From NCBI GenBank assembly GCA_963575745.1, contig CAUYUJ010011214.1, positions 37,501 to 101,500 of the forward strand: a DNA stretch of 64,000 nt. The letters run 5' to 3'. This DNA is from Prorocentrum cordatum. Taxonomy: Eukaryota; Sar; Dinophyceae; Prorocentrales; Prorocentraceae. Shown here in pieces: positions 22,157 to 32,162 of the stretch; the stretch's first letter is position 1, and the number at the start of each line of letters is the position of its first letter. The notes below the pieces were generated by a model. The model was given only the letters and a program-made list of their open reading frames with translations, did not search any database and was not told where the DNA came from. The translations under genes and the position numbers were made by a program.

Positions 22157-24553
22157 CGGATAAGGGTCCTCCAAGCTGAGCATCCTTGAGTCCGCCTCCT
22201 CGTCTGAACTGTACTCGGTCATGGCCTCATATGGCGGGAAGTCTGGGCACGCAGCTGCACTGATGTGAGCCATTGTCCCGCCTGGCGTTTTGAGGATGCC
22301 CGCTCCCACGTGCTCGAACGGCTGGATTCCAGCGGCCTTCCTCTTCCGTGCACTCTGGTACTTCTCGTCGTAGACCAGCTTCCAGCGATGCCCGTTGTTG
22401 AAATACATTCGCAGCTGGCCTGGCTCGTGTCCCTTCGTCAGCGAGTTGGCGAGTTGGGCATCCCCATGTACCCAGAGCATCCAGTTGTTCGCCGCCTGCG
22501 TCCCCTCCTTCAGGGTCATGGCCTCCACGTCGGTCCGCTTCTCCTTGCCCCGGAAGGTGTAGACCGTCGTCTGCAGCTTGTCGTACAGGCCCTTTGAATC
22601 CACAACCACTGCTCCTGGCAGTCTGCGTTGAATCCCCTCGGGCTTCCTCCAGTCGATGTTGTTGCCCAGGATCTCTAGCCACTGCAACTTGATGCCAAAC
22701 AGCTCGTCCTCAGCATCCACGGCGGAGCGTGTCTCACATGCCACGGAACTGCGGCAACCACGATCGATCTTCCCGGACTTCCAGGATATGAGGCTCACGT
22801 CCGCCTCGTCTCCCCTGAGGATCCTCAAAGGTGCCAGCCCCGCCACTAGGCCCTTCGTGGACTTTCCGTCGGGACGGTTGGCCTCGGAGGAGTCGGACCA
22901 CTCCACTGGCACCAGCACCTGTGCCTGAGAGTGGCTGTGTATCACCACGGGTAGATCAGCACATTCACGGACACGATCGACCAGGCGGTTGGTCTCGTTG
23001 ATGGTCTGCACGGTGGACGATGGTATGGTGCTGAGCAGAAGGCTCGTGTCGGCCGAGTGCATGGGGCCTGACTGCTCGGATCTCCACCCGATGGCCCCTA
23101 AGATAGCCCTCAGCTGGCCCTTCTCCTTGTCGGTGGTCGGCATGTCCTTGGCCTTCTTGCGCTCCGGGGTGAGGTACGCCTTCTCGATGGTCTTCACATA
23201 CTCGCTCTGGTCCATGCGGAAGCTCCTGTCGGGCTGCTGCTTGATCCGCACCCCCGTCTGCATGAACTCCTCCGACTCCCAGGCTTTCCACTTGAAGCGC
23301 TTCTCAATCTGTTCCCGGGCGGTGATCCACCGGGGGTCTGCGTCGTTGCCACCGAGCAGGAAGTCGCCCACGTGCGACCCCGCAATGGCTATGATGTCCA
23401 TGTCCCCCTTCGCCGCGATCAGGTCCCCGAGCACCTCTGGGTTCGTGAAGTCCTTCAGCGCCTCCTTGGTGAAGCCGTTATCCCTGCCGTGGCCGTCACC
23501 GTAGAGCACCCACACGCAGGGGTCCATCTTCATCTGGGTCCAGCCGAACTCCTCCAGTGCCTCGCTCACGGTCATGAACCACTCGATCGCTGCTTCCACG
23601 AGCCCGTAGACCGCCTTCCTGAGCTGCATCGCAACGCCCTCGGGCATCCCCAGCGCCGCCGCGAGCTCCTTCACAGGCATCACGAACAGGTCATGCTGGA
23701 TCTCTCTGTTCTGCGTGAAAGCCCCCGTCACGTCCGCTTTGTAGCCTTTGAAGCCCAACCACGCCATCGTCTGCAGCACCAGGTGCCTCGAAGTTCTCGT
23801 CATGGTTGGGGCGGTGGTCGGACGGTGCTCGTACTCGGGGTCCATATAACCCAGGACCACAATCCTCGCCTTCGGCTTCTTCGTGCCCGTGTTCTCGTCC
23901 ACCTTCCACTCGAGGATCCACCTCATGCGCATGATGTCCTCGGGAGGCGGAGTCACGCCTGGTGGGAGCGTCTCCAGCACCGAAGACACAATGTAGTTGT
24001 TCACCTCCGTGGCCTTTGCCTGGCCGAACTTCGCCACCTCGTCCGGGGTCAACGTTCTTTCCGAGATCTCGCGCTTGCCCTTTCGCAGCTGGCTCGCCAT
24101 GTAGGTACTCATGTGCCGCGTGGCCTGCCTGAGCGGCTTCCCCTCCAGGGGAACCTCAACGGAGACCTCCAGTGACGTGCCCTGACGAGCCCAAAAGGCC
24201 CGGGCGTCTGGAGTGGACTTCGCCATGAGGGCCATGTTCTCCTTCATCTGTTCCTCCGCCAGGGCTGCTCGAGACGCTCGGACTTGGTCGGCTGTTCCTC
24301 CTGGGTGGTATCCTTTCTTGAGTATTTTCTTCCGCACTGGTGGTGTTGAACTGCCCCTTGAGGCCTGGCTTCCTCCTGTGGCTTGTCCTGTGCGGGCCTT
24401 CTTCAGTGGAGGGGCTGGTTCAGGTAGTCCCTCCCAGGTCAAGAACTCCATGTCGTCCTCGGTGGGGTCGTGGCCCGTGAAGTCCAGGTATTCGTGCTTC
24501 ATCGTCTGGTTCATGAAGGTGTGGACTGTCCAGGGCGTGTCTTTGCCTCCCAT
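22130..24553 (-). pseudogene. Element 1 reverse transcriptase-RNase H, catalytic Asp lost
   Basis: The ORF begins with ATG at 24553 in the same frame as the upstream ORF, separated by TAA and three codons. RVT_2-type RT landmarks are KARIVVLGYMD, KADVTGAF and KAVYGLVEAA. The usual HVDD/YVDD box reads HVGDFLLGG: the first Asp codon is GGC (plus-strand 23366-23368), one base from GAC. RNase H follows with WSDSSEAN, SWKSGKI, VDAEDELFG and VVDSKGLYDK. The C-terminus extends into the 3' LTR. Loss of a catalytic Asp should abolish polymerase activity, so this copy is called a pseudogene despite its open frame. Confidence 0.88.
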
Positions 24554-24562
24554 CAACTCTGC

Positions 24563-27500
24563 TTAGGCGATCTCCCGTGAGGAGGCCGCCCGGATCTGGC
24601 AGAGGTCCACCTTGATGATACGCCCGGCTCGTACAAGCCACACCACGGATCCTGCACGCCCAGGGTGTAGGGCTCGTCCTTCGCCAAGGTCCCCGTCCAC
24701 CGGCCGCGCCGTCTCTGTGGCCAGGACCCTCGCGAGCCCTTTGAATCGGCCCTTGGCTTCACCCTTCTCCTTCCGGAAGTAGCGCACCCACGTGCCTGGC
24801 ACCACGGACTTCACCGCCTGATTCTTCGCGTTCTCTGCCCTGCTGATGCGTCGCATGTAGACTTGCCTCAGGTACTCCTGCTCGGCAGCATACATCCTGG
24901 TGTAGTTCTCCCCGAACTCCTTGTCGACCCTCTGGGCCTCCACGTAGGGCAGCTCGTCGAAGTCGCTCTCAAAGAAGTGTCCGTCCAGGTCTGGTGCTCG
25001 CCCGAGGGCATGTTGAAGGGGTGAGTGTCCTCGAACATCTTCTCGTGAGTTCCCAGCTGCGGTCGCTCTGGCCAGGGCTTCCTCCGTCGTCATCTCGGGG
25101 TTCTCCGTCACCAACTTGTCCATGGTCCCCTTGGTGGCCTGGATGGCCTCCTCGGCGAGGGAGATGTGCCAATGGGCCTGGCCAGGTATGGGTTCGTACG
25201 CGATGGAGTCGAAATCAAAGTACTCAGCCGCCTGCTTGGACATCCAGGAGCCCTCGGGGTCCACCACCCTCTGTGGCTTGCCGAAGTAGGGCATCCAGCG
25301 CTCCTCATAGAACTGCTTGAGGTCGGCCCACACGGGATTCCTGTGCCGGTCCTCGCCAACCATGTGGTACAGTAGCTTGCTGACGCGCACCCGGCAGTTC
25401 TCGTCTATGATCAGGGAGATCTTGGACTTAACCTTCGTCTGCGGGTGCTCCCATTCAAACTGGTCCGCCTGGATGTGCTTCCACTTCGGCGGGATGGCTT
25501 CTAAGCTGACCGGCGGATGTGTGGGCTTGAACTTGTGCGCCTCCTCGCAAGCGTCACAGTGGAAGTCCTCAGCCACCTGTAGCACCTGTGGGCTGGCGCC
25601 CTTCCTCCGAAGTGCGTTCAGCATGGAGGCCTTCGAGCTGTGACCTGAGCCACGGTGGATTGAGGTGAGCCACCTCATGATCTGCTGGTACTCCTTCGAG
25701 CTCAAGTCTGAGTTCATCTTTGTCTCCTCTTGGTTGGCTGCCATCGCCTGGTCGGTCGCCTCCCCGGGCTCCACCACGCACCTCATGAACTCGTGGTAGT
25801 CGGGCGCGGCCTCCTCGGTCATCGCGCGCACAGCTCGTCTGGCAAACTCGTCCGGGTAATAGCTGGTGGCCGCTGTCAGACTGCCTCCTGTGAGCTCCCC
25901 ATGTCGGTGATCTCCTGGGCATTCCAGGGACATCCGGGCTGCCATCTTTGGAGACGTCGTAGCGATAAGCCACTCCTTTAACAGCGGCAGGCCCTTCCCG
26001 TCCTTCACGCCGAGCTGGCAGCCTGCCACCTTCACCACCGTCATGGAGCAGTCCTCCACCATCTTCCTGATCATCGTGTGGCCCCAGCCCTCGCACTTGA
26101 TGGGCCACTCCCAGTGTACATGCTTGCCTTGAGCCACCTGGTCATACACCAACTGCACCGCGCCCTTGTACTCCTTGATGGCCTGCAACCTGCGCTTCCT
26201 GGTGGCCTCCGCCCTGATAGGGTTGGAGCCGTTGAAGCCGAGGGTGAGGGTAGACAGGGGGCCGCACCTCGTACTGATCCACAGGTGGTCTGGTTCAGCC
26301 TCATCACGTGCCTCCCGAGCCCTCTGGTTGCCGCCAGGTGCCCCCAGCTTGAAACCATTCCACGCACTGATGCGGCATACAGCGTCCTCGCCGAACTTCT
26401 CCGCCATCTTAGTGCTCAGGATGGACGTCGGGCTGCACGCGACCTCCATCAACTTGGTACTGCCGTGGGCCATCAGCGCCTCGTAGTCCTCAACGTGGCC
26501 GTTCTCCTGGATGCACTTGGCAAGCCAGCGCTGCTTCCTGGGGTCCAGCTCCTTCGTGCAATTCAAACCTCTGCCAGACCACTCGGACTGGAACCCACTT
26601 GTACGAAGCTCCCGGCGTTGGAACTGGCTGAGCTCGCCTGGCCCTCCAGCTGGCCGATCCTCTGGTTGAGCTGGTTCAGCGCCGTCAGCATCTGCTCCTG
26701 GACCAAGCGGTTGGACTCCTTCTCCTCCTTCTGCACCTTGATCGCAGCCTCGAACTTCTCCTGCTCCTCGATCTCGTCCTCCATGATCGCGTCTACCGTT
26801 CTCCTGCGGGATGACCTCGCGCCCCCTCGAGCCTTGTCCGGCTCTCTCGGGACCTCCTTCGGATCCCTGGTCACCCCGGCCTTCTTCTTGTCGATGATCT
26901 CCTGCTCGTTGAGCCATGAGGCAAACCGGGCCAGCTCCCAGCTGCTCTCCTGGTTCGCCTCTTTCTGGCACCAGGCTGCGTAGGATGGGTACTGGCTCCG
27001 AACCTGCTGGTAGGTCATGGCTCCGTGCTTCCCGAAGCCCATGTAGTCGGTCGGCTCCGGGGTATGCTTCATGAGGATGGCCTTGCGGATCGAGAGCTTG
27101 AGTGACGGATTCGTCATGCCCTGTGTCACGTGGGCGCCTACCTCCTCTGCCTTCGCCAAGAGCTGGGACTTCTTCATCGAGCTGAGACCCTTCATGGACA
27201 TCTGCACTGGCGTCTCGTCCTTCGGAAACATGTGCTCCTTGAGGACCTGCTTCAGCTCGTCCACGCCCCAGGCCGGACTGCACGGTAGGCCAAGCTCCTG
27301 AAGTAAGTGCAGCACCTCCGCTTTGTAGAGGCCCTGTACTGCACTGCGAGACGTTGGCATCTGGAGTGGTCGTACCGCACGAGCATGCGATCCTGGCGCA
27401 GGTGAGCTGGACCGCCCCGCGGATGATGTTACCCCAGCGCATCTCTTTGCTGACATCGACGGCCTTCGGCCTGGAATATGGAATATATGGAAGATCTGGT

Positions 27501-29770
27501 GGATCTGGAACTGCGGGTGGCTGGATGCCGTCGGTCGCTGTCGACTCGGGTGAACTTGCCTGGCTCGAGCCCGAACGGCTATGGATCTGCAGCGGGACCC
27601 CCTGGTTCACCTGGGATGCCCGGTTCAGCTGGAACTGAGACTGGACACTGGGACGGTCGCTGCCTTCAACTGCGGGACCCTTCTGAGGCTGTGGCCCACT
27701 GTTGTGATGAATGCTGCGGGCTTGGCCACACGACTGGCCTCTGCACGCACCTGCTGAACCAACTGGAGACGCATCGGTGACAATGCTGTGATCGGATTGA
27801 GATGGATACATGTAGCGCTGCAACTGCTCAGCCCGGTCATCCGAGCTGCTGTCCGGCCCCTGGCACACTGCGGCCACGGGCTGGCGGTCCCACTCACGCA
27901 TGCTTTCGCAGATGGTCTTGAAGTTCCGCAGCTGGCTCTGGTCCTTGACGCGCTGCTCCAGCAAGTCGTCGACCAGGCTCAGGTAGTAGTGGCCTCCGTC
28001 AGGTGACTCCTCCAGCTGCACGGGGATGTCCGGTGCGAGCCTCACGAACACGGCCACCCCAGTCTCACAATCCACGACGGCCCCGAGCTTCTTCAGCACC
28101 TTCTTGGACACCAGGATCGGGACATCCTTCGAGAAACCGTTGATGGCGATGTCGCCTTCCACGCCCGCGCCCGTGATGCCGAACTTCACCTGTCCGTAGG
28201 CGCGCTCCTTCTCGCCATTCCCGAAGCTGTAGACTGGCCTGTAGTCCAGGTTCACGTCCAGCAGCCTGGTGTCGCCATGCTTCTCCAAGTTCTTGCGGGC
28301 CACGATGTCCAGGGCGCGCTCACCACCCATGGCGTCCGTGCACCCTAAGTCGACGATGCCCTGGCCCTCGAGGATGGCCTGGTCCGCAAACATCGCCTCG
28401 CACTCCGACTCCCGGGGCTCCTGCTCGGCGACCAGCGAGGCCACGAGGTTGAACTTCAGCTCCTTCCTGCACTCTGCCACCTTCGCGCTCGCGTCTGGCG
28501 TGCCTGCAGCTCCCGGCCGTAGACGTGGGTCATGACGGTCCGGGCAATCCTGAGCCCAGTGGGGTCCTCCACACTTCGCGCACTTCTTCTGCCCCTTGTT
28601 TGGTGGCAAGATCTTGCCTTTGCCTCCTACCTGGGGAGGAAGTGGTCGGCGTGATCCCGCTGGGGACCCCTTGCCTGACCCCTTCGGCGCTGGCCGACCT
28701 CCCCTGTAGAAGCCCCTGCTCAGCCTGCTGTCTGCCTGAGCTTCACGAGCCTGGCGGAGGGTACGCTGGGCGGTGTGGATCGCCGCGAGCGCCTCCGCCT
28801 CCTCCTGCTGAGCCGCCAAGTAGCTCTCGATGTCGTCATCGTTCGCCTCCTCTGGGCCTGGTTCTTCCTCCTGCCACTCGCTGTTCTCCATGTCGGCTGC
28901 GAAGCTGCTCGCATCTGGTGCCTCATCTCCGTCAAGCCATGTGCGATCATCTTCTCCGAGCTGGGCCGTGTACGCCTTCGGGAACCGTGAGTGCCCATCA
29001 CGCTCCGCCAGGTCATCGTCCTCCCAGCTCGAGATCAGCTTCTCCCGGATGGTGTTGACCTCCAGCGAGCCGCCGGTTGCCGTCATGATGGCCGCCCGCT
29101 CGCGCGAGTCGAGCCCCGACCTCACGAGCATCAGCCAGCCCAGGACCAGGCTCGGGAACACTTCTGGCATGTCCCCGAGCTCCTCCTCGGCGTCCGCATC
29201 CTGGTCAGCAGCACTCCAGAGGTGTGAGTCCTCTTTCTCATCGTCTGGCAGGCCGTCCGTGTACTCCCATGTCCATTCGCTACCCTCGAATGGCCAGCCA
29301 CGTTCGACCTCGACCCAGCGGTATGGTCGCCCTGTCCACTTCCATGCTGGAGCGACCTGGACCGGGACTGTGTGTCCCAGCGCGCGTGCCAGCGCGCGTC
29401 TGAGGTACTGGTACCCTGTCTCGAAGCGGTCCGTCCACTGCTGCATTGGCTCGAGCTTGCGGCGCTTCGTCTTGATCAAGAATGTCTCGAGCTCCTGGCC
29501 TACGTCTGGCACGGCTTGTCGAGAGCATCTGCGCTCTAGCCACGCCAGGAGCCGCTCCACGCCATCTGGTCTGGAGAGCCACCCAGCCTTGCAGCGCTCG
29601 ACCGCGATCTCGGCCCGGCCCGTGAGCTTCGCCTCCAGCCGCGGGCCGCACAGGTACCGGTCCTCCCTCTTGGTGCCCTCCTGGTACTGGAGGGCCTTCC
29701 GCCTGTATGTCCGCCAAGTCTTGGGATCCCCATCCCAGCTTGGCACCTTGCCTCGATGATCCTCGGTCAT
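24563..29770 (-). CDS. Element 1 gag-protease-integrase polyprotein
   Basis: The first ATG after the LTR is at 29770. The gag part holds a Trp-rich N-terminus and, near residue 400, a zinc knuckle CAKCGGPHWAQDC (C-x2-C-x3-H-x4-C). The protease region follows near residue 475, but its active-site triplet reads DLG rather than DTG/DSG. Integrase has an HHCC-type finger (GSGHSSK then CDACEE) and a D, D-x35-E core: the ADQ Asp at 25463-25465, the VDPEG Asp at 25259-25261, then LAEEA. It ends in the WLVRAGR-type C-terminal segment seen before RT in dinoflagellate copias. Between about 26600 and 27370 the protein-like sequence lies in the +1 frame although this frame stays open. TAA at 24563 ends it. 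Confidence 0.85.
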   Translation of the reverse strand: MTEDHRGKVPSWDGDPKTWRTYRRKALQYQEGTKREDRYLCGPRLEAKLTGRAEIAVERCKAGWLSRPDGVERLLAWLERRCSRQAVPDVGQELETFLIKTKRRKLEPMQQWTDRFETGYQYLRRALARALGHTVPVQVAPAWKWTGRPYRWVEVERGWPFEGSEWTWEYTDGLPDDEKEDSHLWSAADQDADAEEELGDMPEVFPSLVLGWLMLVRSGLDSRERAAIMTATGGSLEVNTIREKLISSWEDDDLAERDGHSRFPKAYTAQLGEDDRTWLDGDEAPDASSFAADMENSEWQEEEPGPEEANDDDIESYLAAQQEEAEALAAIHTAQRTLRQAREAQADSRLSRGFYRGGRPAPKGSGKGSPAGSRRPLPPQVGGKGKILPPNKGQKKCAKCGGPHWAQDCPDRHDPRLRPGAAGTPDASAKVAECRKELKFNLVASLVAEQEPRESECEAMFADQAILEGQGIVDLGCTDAMGGERALDIVARKNLEKHGDTRLLDVNLDYRPVYSFGNGEKERAYGQVKFGITGAGVEGDIAINGFSKDVPILVSKKVLKKLGAVVDCETGVAVFVRLAPDIPVQLEESPDGGHYYLSLVDDLLEQRVKDQSQLRNFKTICESMREWDRQPVAAVCQGPDSSSDDRAEQLQRYMYPSQSDHSIVTDASPVGSAGACRGQSCGQARSIHHNSGPQPQKGPAVEGSDRPSVQSQFQLNRASQVNQGVPLQIHSRSGSSQASSPESTATDGIQPPAVPDPPDLPYIPYSRPKAVDVSKEMRWGNIIRGAVQLTCARIACSCGTTTPDANVSQCSTGPLQSGGAALTSGAWPTVQSGLGRGRAEAGPQGAHVSEGRDASADVHEGSQLDEEVPALGEGRGGRRPRDTGHDESVTQALDPQGHPHEAYPGADRLHGLREARSHDLPAGSEPVPILRSLVPERGEPGEQLGAGPVCLMAQRAGDHRQEEGRGDQGSEGGPERAGQGSRGREVIPQENGRRDHGGRDRGAGEVRGCDQGAEGGEGVQPLGPGADADGAEPAQPEDRPAGGPGELSQFQRRELRTSGFQSEWSGRGLNCTKELDPRKQRWLAKCIQENGHVEDYEALMAHGSTKLMEVACSPTSILSTKMAEKFGEDAVCRISAWNGFKLGAPGGNQRAREARDEAEPDHLWISTRCGPLSTLTLGFNGSNPIRAEATRKRRLQAIKEYKGAVQLVYDQVAQGKHVHWEWPIKCEGWGHTMIRKMVEDCSMTVVKVAGCQLGVKDGKGLPLLKEWLIATTSPKMAARMSLECPGDHRHGELTGGSLTAATSYYPDEFARRAVRAMTEEAAPDYHEFMRCVVEPGEATDQAMAANQEETKMNSDLSSKEYQQIMRWLTSIHRGSGHSSKASMLNALRRKGASPQVLQVAEDFHCDACEEAHKFKPTHPPVSLEAIPPKWKHIQADQFEWEHPQTKVKSKISLIIDENCRVRVSKLLYHMVGEDRHRNPVWADLKQFYEERWMPYFGKPQRVVDPEGSWMSKQAAEYFDFDSIAYEPIPGQAHWHISLAEEAIQATKGTMDKLVTENPEMTTEEALARATAAGNSREDVRGHSPLQHALGRAPDLDGHFFESDFDELPYVEAQRVDKEFGENYTRMYAAEQEYLRQVYMRRISRAENAKNQAVKSVVPGTWVRYFRKEKGEAKGRFKGLARVLATETARPVDGDLGEGRALHPGRAGSVVWLVRAGRIIKVDLCQIRAASSREIA
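26600..27370 (-). CDS. Off-frame module inside element 1 (SAP-like helices)
   Basis: Within the gag-pol ORF, the frame shifted by +1 is open at 26563-27456 and reads as a well-formed protein. It has two SAP-like helix-extended-helix segments (around KAEVLHLLQELGLP and KKSQLLAKAEEVGA), an MGFGKHGAMTYQQV motif resembling the short FGK-type domain seen beside exonucleases, and a charged C-terminal coiled coil. The overlapping main frame here is low-complexity Gly/Arg/Glu, so this frame is the ancestral one. Two compensating frameshifts, near 27370 and 26600, would restore one polyprotein. Domain names are tentative. Confidence 0.6.
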
Positions 29771-29789
29771 CGTAGTTCCTCTCCGTGTC

Positions 29790-29810
29790 AACCACGTGCT
29801 CCTGCTACCA
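29790..29810 (-). promoter_or_regulatory. Element 1 primer-binding site
   Basis: Immediately inside the 5' LTR the minus strand reads TGGTAGCAGGAGCACG. It starts with TGG, complementary to a tRNA CCA end. Its first nine bases are those expected opposite the acceptor end of an animal/fungal-type initiator methionine tRNA; tRNA identity is an inference. Confidence 0.6.
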
Positions 29811-30097
29811 TGCGAGTCGTCGGCGGAAATTGCGCAGCGGTATTGATCTCTGATCTTTTATCTGAACTCCTCAAGTTCGGGCCCTGCTCACAGGGCGTCT
29901 AAACTCCCGTGCCTCTGAGCACAAGCGAGGGGGCGCTTGAGCCGAGACGGTAGCAGGAAAATACACATGTCAAACTACACATTCAATCACAAACTGAAAC
30001 CAAGCAACAATATGGAATATGGAAACAAATATGAAACATCTGCCACCCTGCTGGACTCACTCACTCATGCTCAGGCTTGCTCACCCTCGGAATTGTA
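29811..30097 (-). repeat. Element 1 5' LTR (287 bp)
   Basis: Partner of 21869-22156. Its outer terminus reads ATTGTA on the plus strand instead of ATTGCA, meaning a C-to-T change at the element end. Placing the boundary there gives the perfect CAGGT target duplication. Confidence 0.93.
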
Positions 30098-30102
30098 CAG
30101 GT

Positions 30103-30448
30103 GGCCCGCGTGGTCAGTGCTAACGTAGCCCGTCTCGATGCTAAACGGAACGTCCTCGCCTAACTGCGGGACCACTATAGCGCCTCCATCGATGCGTTTC
30201 AGCCGACAAGACGCCCCGCTGCGCCATGCCATGCCGTCGACGCAAGCATCCGATCACCTGGCAGCAGGGCCCGGAGGCCCGCGCGAGGGCGACGCCCCAA
30301 GGGCGATTACGTTCTCCGCAAGGGGCGGGGCGGATGGGGCCGACCGCAGAGCGCGAGCGACCGCTGCCAAATGCGGCGGGGCACGCATCGTAGCCCAAGG
30401 GGCCCTCGTGGACACCGCCACAGATGACCCCGCAGTTCCGCCGCTCCT
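30103..30448. other. Flank of element 1, unassigned
   Basis: Continuation of the sequence interrupted by element 1, GC-rich, with no recognised gene. It leads into the 913-bp direct repeat. Confidence 0.4.
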
Positions 30449-32162
30449 CGCACCCAATTCGGGGCCATCAGAAAAATCCGTTTTGGGAAGGAGGTCATCA
30501 TGGGCCCTTGCATTCAATTTCTTTATTGTATTCTGCGTGCGAGATCAGAGTGTTCATTGGCTCCGCGGCCCGGAGGGATCAGGGCCCCTAAGCTGAGCAA
30601 AATGGGCGCGGGGAAGACAGACAGCGAGGTGGTTGTGTTTCTGGCCGGCCTGGCATTTTGCCCCGTGTCGGCGCCCCTTTTCCTCCGCGCCCGTCCGCGC
30701 GTTCTCTGTCCTGGCGGCTCTTCGTTTTTTTTTTTGGGGGGGGGGTGCTGTGTGGGGCTGCCTGGCGCGACGTTCCCCAGCGGCTTGTTGCCGCGAGGTG
30801 GCGGCGGCTGCGGCGACGCACCTCGCCTGGGAACCGCCGTGCTTGCTGGGTCCGCGGTCAGCGCCAGGTCGGGGTGCGCGGCGGGCGCAGCGGCAGTGGC
30901 CCGTGGACATCCCGCTCGCGGAGCACATCCCCATGAACAACGCGCCATGCGTGCAGCGCAGGGGGGGGGGGGGGGGGGGGGCGGACCATTCACCCTTCCC
31001 ACCATCATAGGGGGATTTGAAGCCCCTGTGAGTGGGGTGGGGCGGGCACAAAGGGGCCATCATAGGCATTTCGCACCCGAGTCGAGACCATCAGAAAGGC
31101 TCGTTTTGGGAAGAAGGTCATCACAGGCCTTCAACCTCAGCATCTTTTTGAACACGGTTGGGGGCCAGATTCGCATCGTGGCGGTCTTCGGGGTGGGCAT
31201 CGTAGCCGCTTCGCCGTGGCCAATCAGTTCATGTTTTTGTCATTGACTTCATTGCATGCCTAGCGTGCTCTTCCCTGGTGGGCCGTGGGCGGGACCCAGT
31301 TCCCTGCCAGTCGTCTGGCGCCCGCCAGCATTGGCATCCGGAGGGGCCATCATAGGCACCTCGCGCCCAGCTCGGTACCATCAGAAAGGCTCATTTTGGG
31401 AAGGAGGTCATCATGGGCCTTCGCTTTCAATTTCTTCATTGTATTCAGCATGCGAGATCAGAGAATTCATCGGCTCCAAGGCCCGGGAGGATCAGGGGTC
31501 CTAAGCTGAGCAATCTGCACGCGGGGTAAAACAACAGCGAGGTGGTTGTGTTTTTAGCCAGCTTGGCATCTTGCTCTGCGTCGGCACCCCCTTTTCCTTC
31601 GCGCCTGTCCGCGCGTTCTCTGTCCTGGCGGCCGTGCGTGTAAGGGGGGGGGGGCCTCGTGGGCTGCATGCCGCGACGTTCCCCAGGGGCGCGTTGCCGC
31701 GAGGTGGCGGCGGCTGCGGCGACGCACCTCGCCTGGGGGCCGCCGTGCTTGGGGGGTCCGCGGTCAGCGCCAGGTCGGGATGCGCGGTGGGCGCGGCGGC
31801 AGTGGCCCGTGGACATCGCGCCCGCCGCTCGCGGAGCACATCCCCATGAACAACGCGCCATGCGTGCTGCGCGGGGGGGGGGGGGCAGGCCGCTCGCCCA
31901 CCCCACCATCATGAAGCGATGCGAAGCCCCTGTGAGCCGTGAGTGGGGCGGGGTGGGCACAGAGGGGCCATCGTAGGCACCTCGCACCCAATTCGAGACC
32001 ACCAGAAAGGCTCGTTTTGGGAAGAAGGTCATCACAGGCCTTCAACCTCAACATCTTCTTGAACACGGTTGGGGGCCAGATTCGCATCGTAGCGGTCTTC
32101 GGGGTGGGCGTCGTAGCCGCCTCGCCATGGCCACTCAGTGTATGTTTTTGTCATTGACTTCC
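30449..32162. repeat. Direct repeat, two copies offset 911-913 bp
   Basis: Copy 1 (30449-31250) and copy 2 (31362-32162) align across their length, for example CAGAAA at 30469/31382, GAGGTGGTTGTGTTT at 30626/31539 and CATTGACTT at 31241/32152. They are diverged by many substitutions. A shorter unit, GAGACCATCAGAAAGGCTCG, occurs at both ends of each copy (four times in all). Each copy carries a long G-run (about 30961-30982 and 31875-31888). No coding potential is recognised. Confidence 0.85.

Larger units (their letters stand above)
21864..30102 (-). mobile_element. Element 1: copia-type LTR retrotransposon, minus strand
   Basis: A complete LTR retrotransposon (LTR to LTR 21869-30097) flanked by the 5-bp target duplication CAGGT (21864-21868 and 30098-30102). 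Read on the minus strand the order is LTR, primer-binding site, gag-protease-integrase, RT-RNase H, LTR. Integrase before RT is diagnostic of Ty1/copia. The LTRs differ by three substitutions and one A-run indel, so insertion is recent. The copy is probably dead: the RT active site is mutated, a TAA separates integrase from RT, and part of the first ORF switches frame. Confidence 0.93.
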
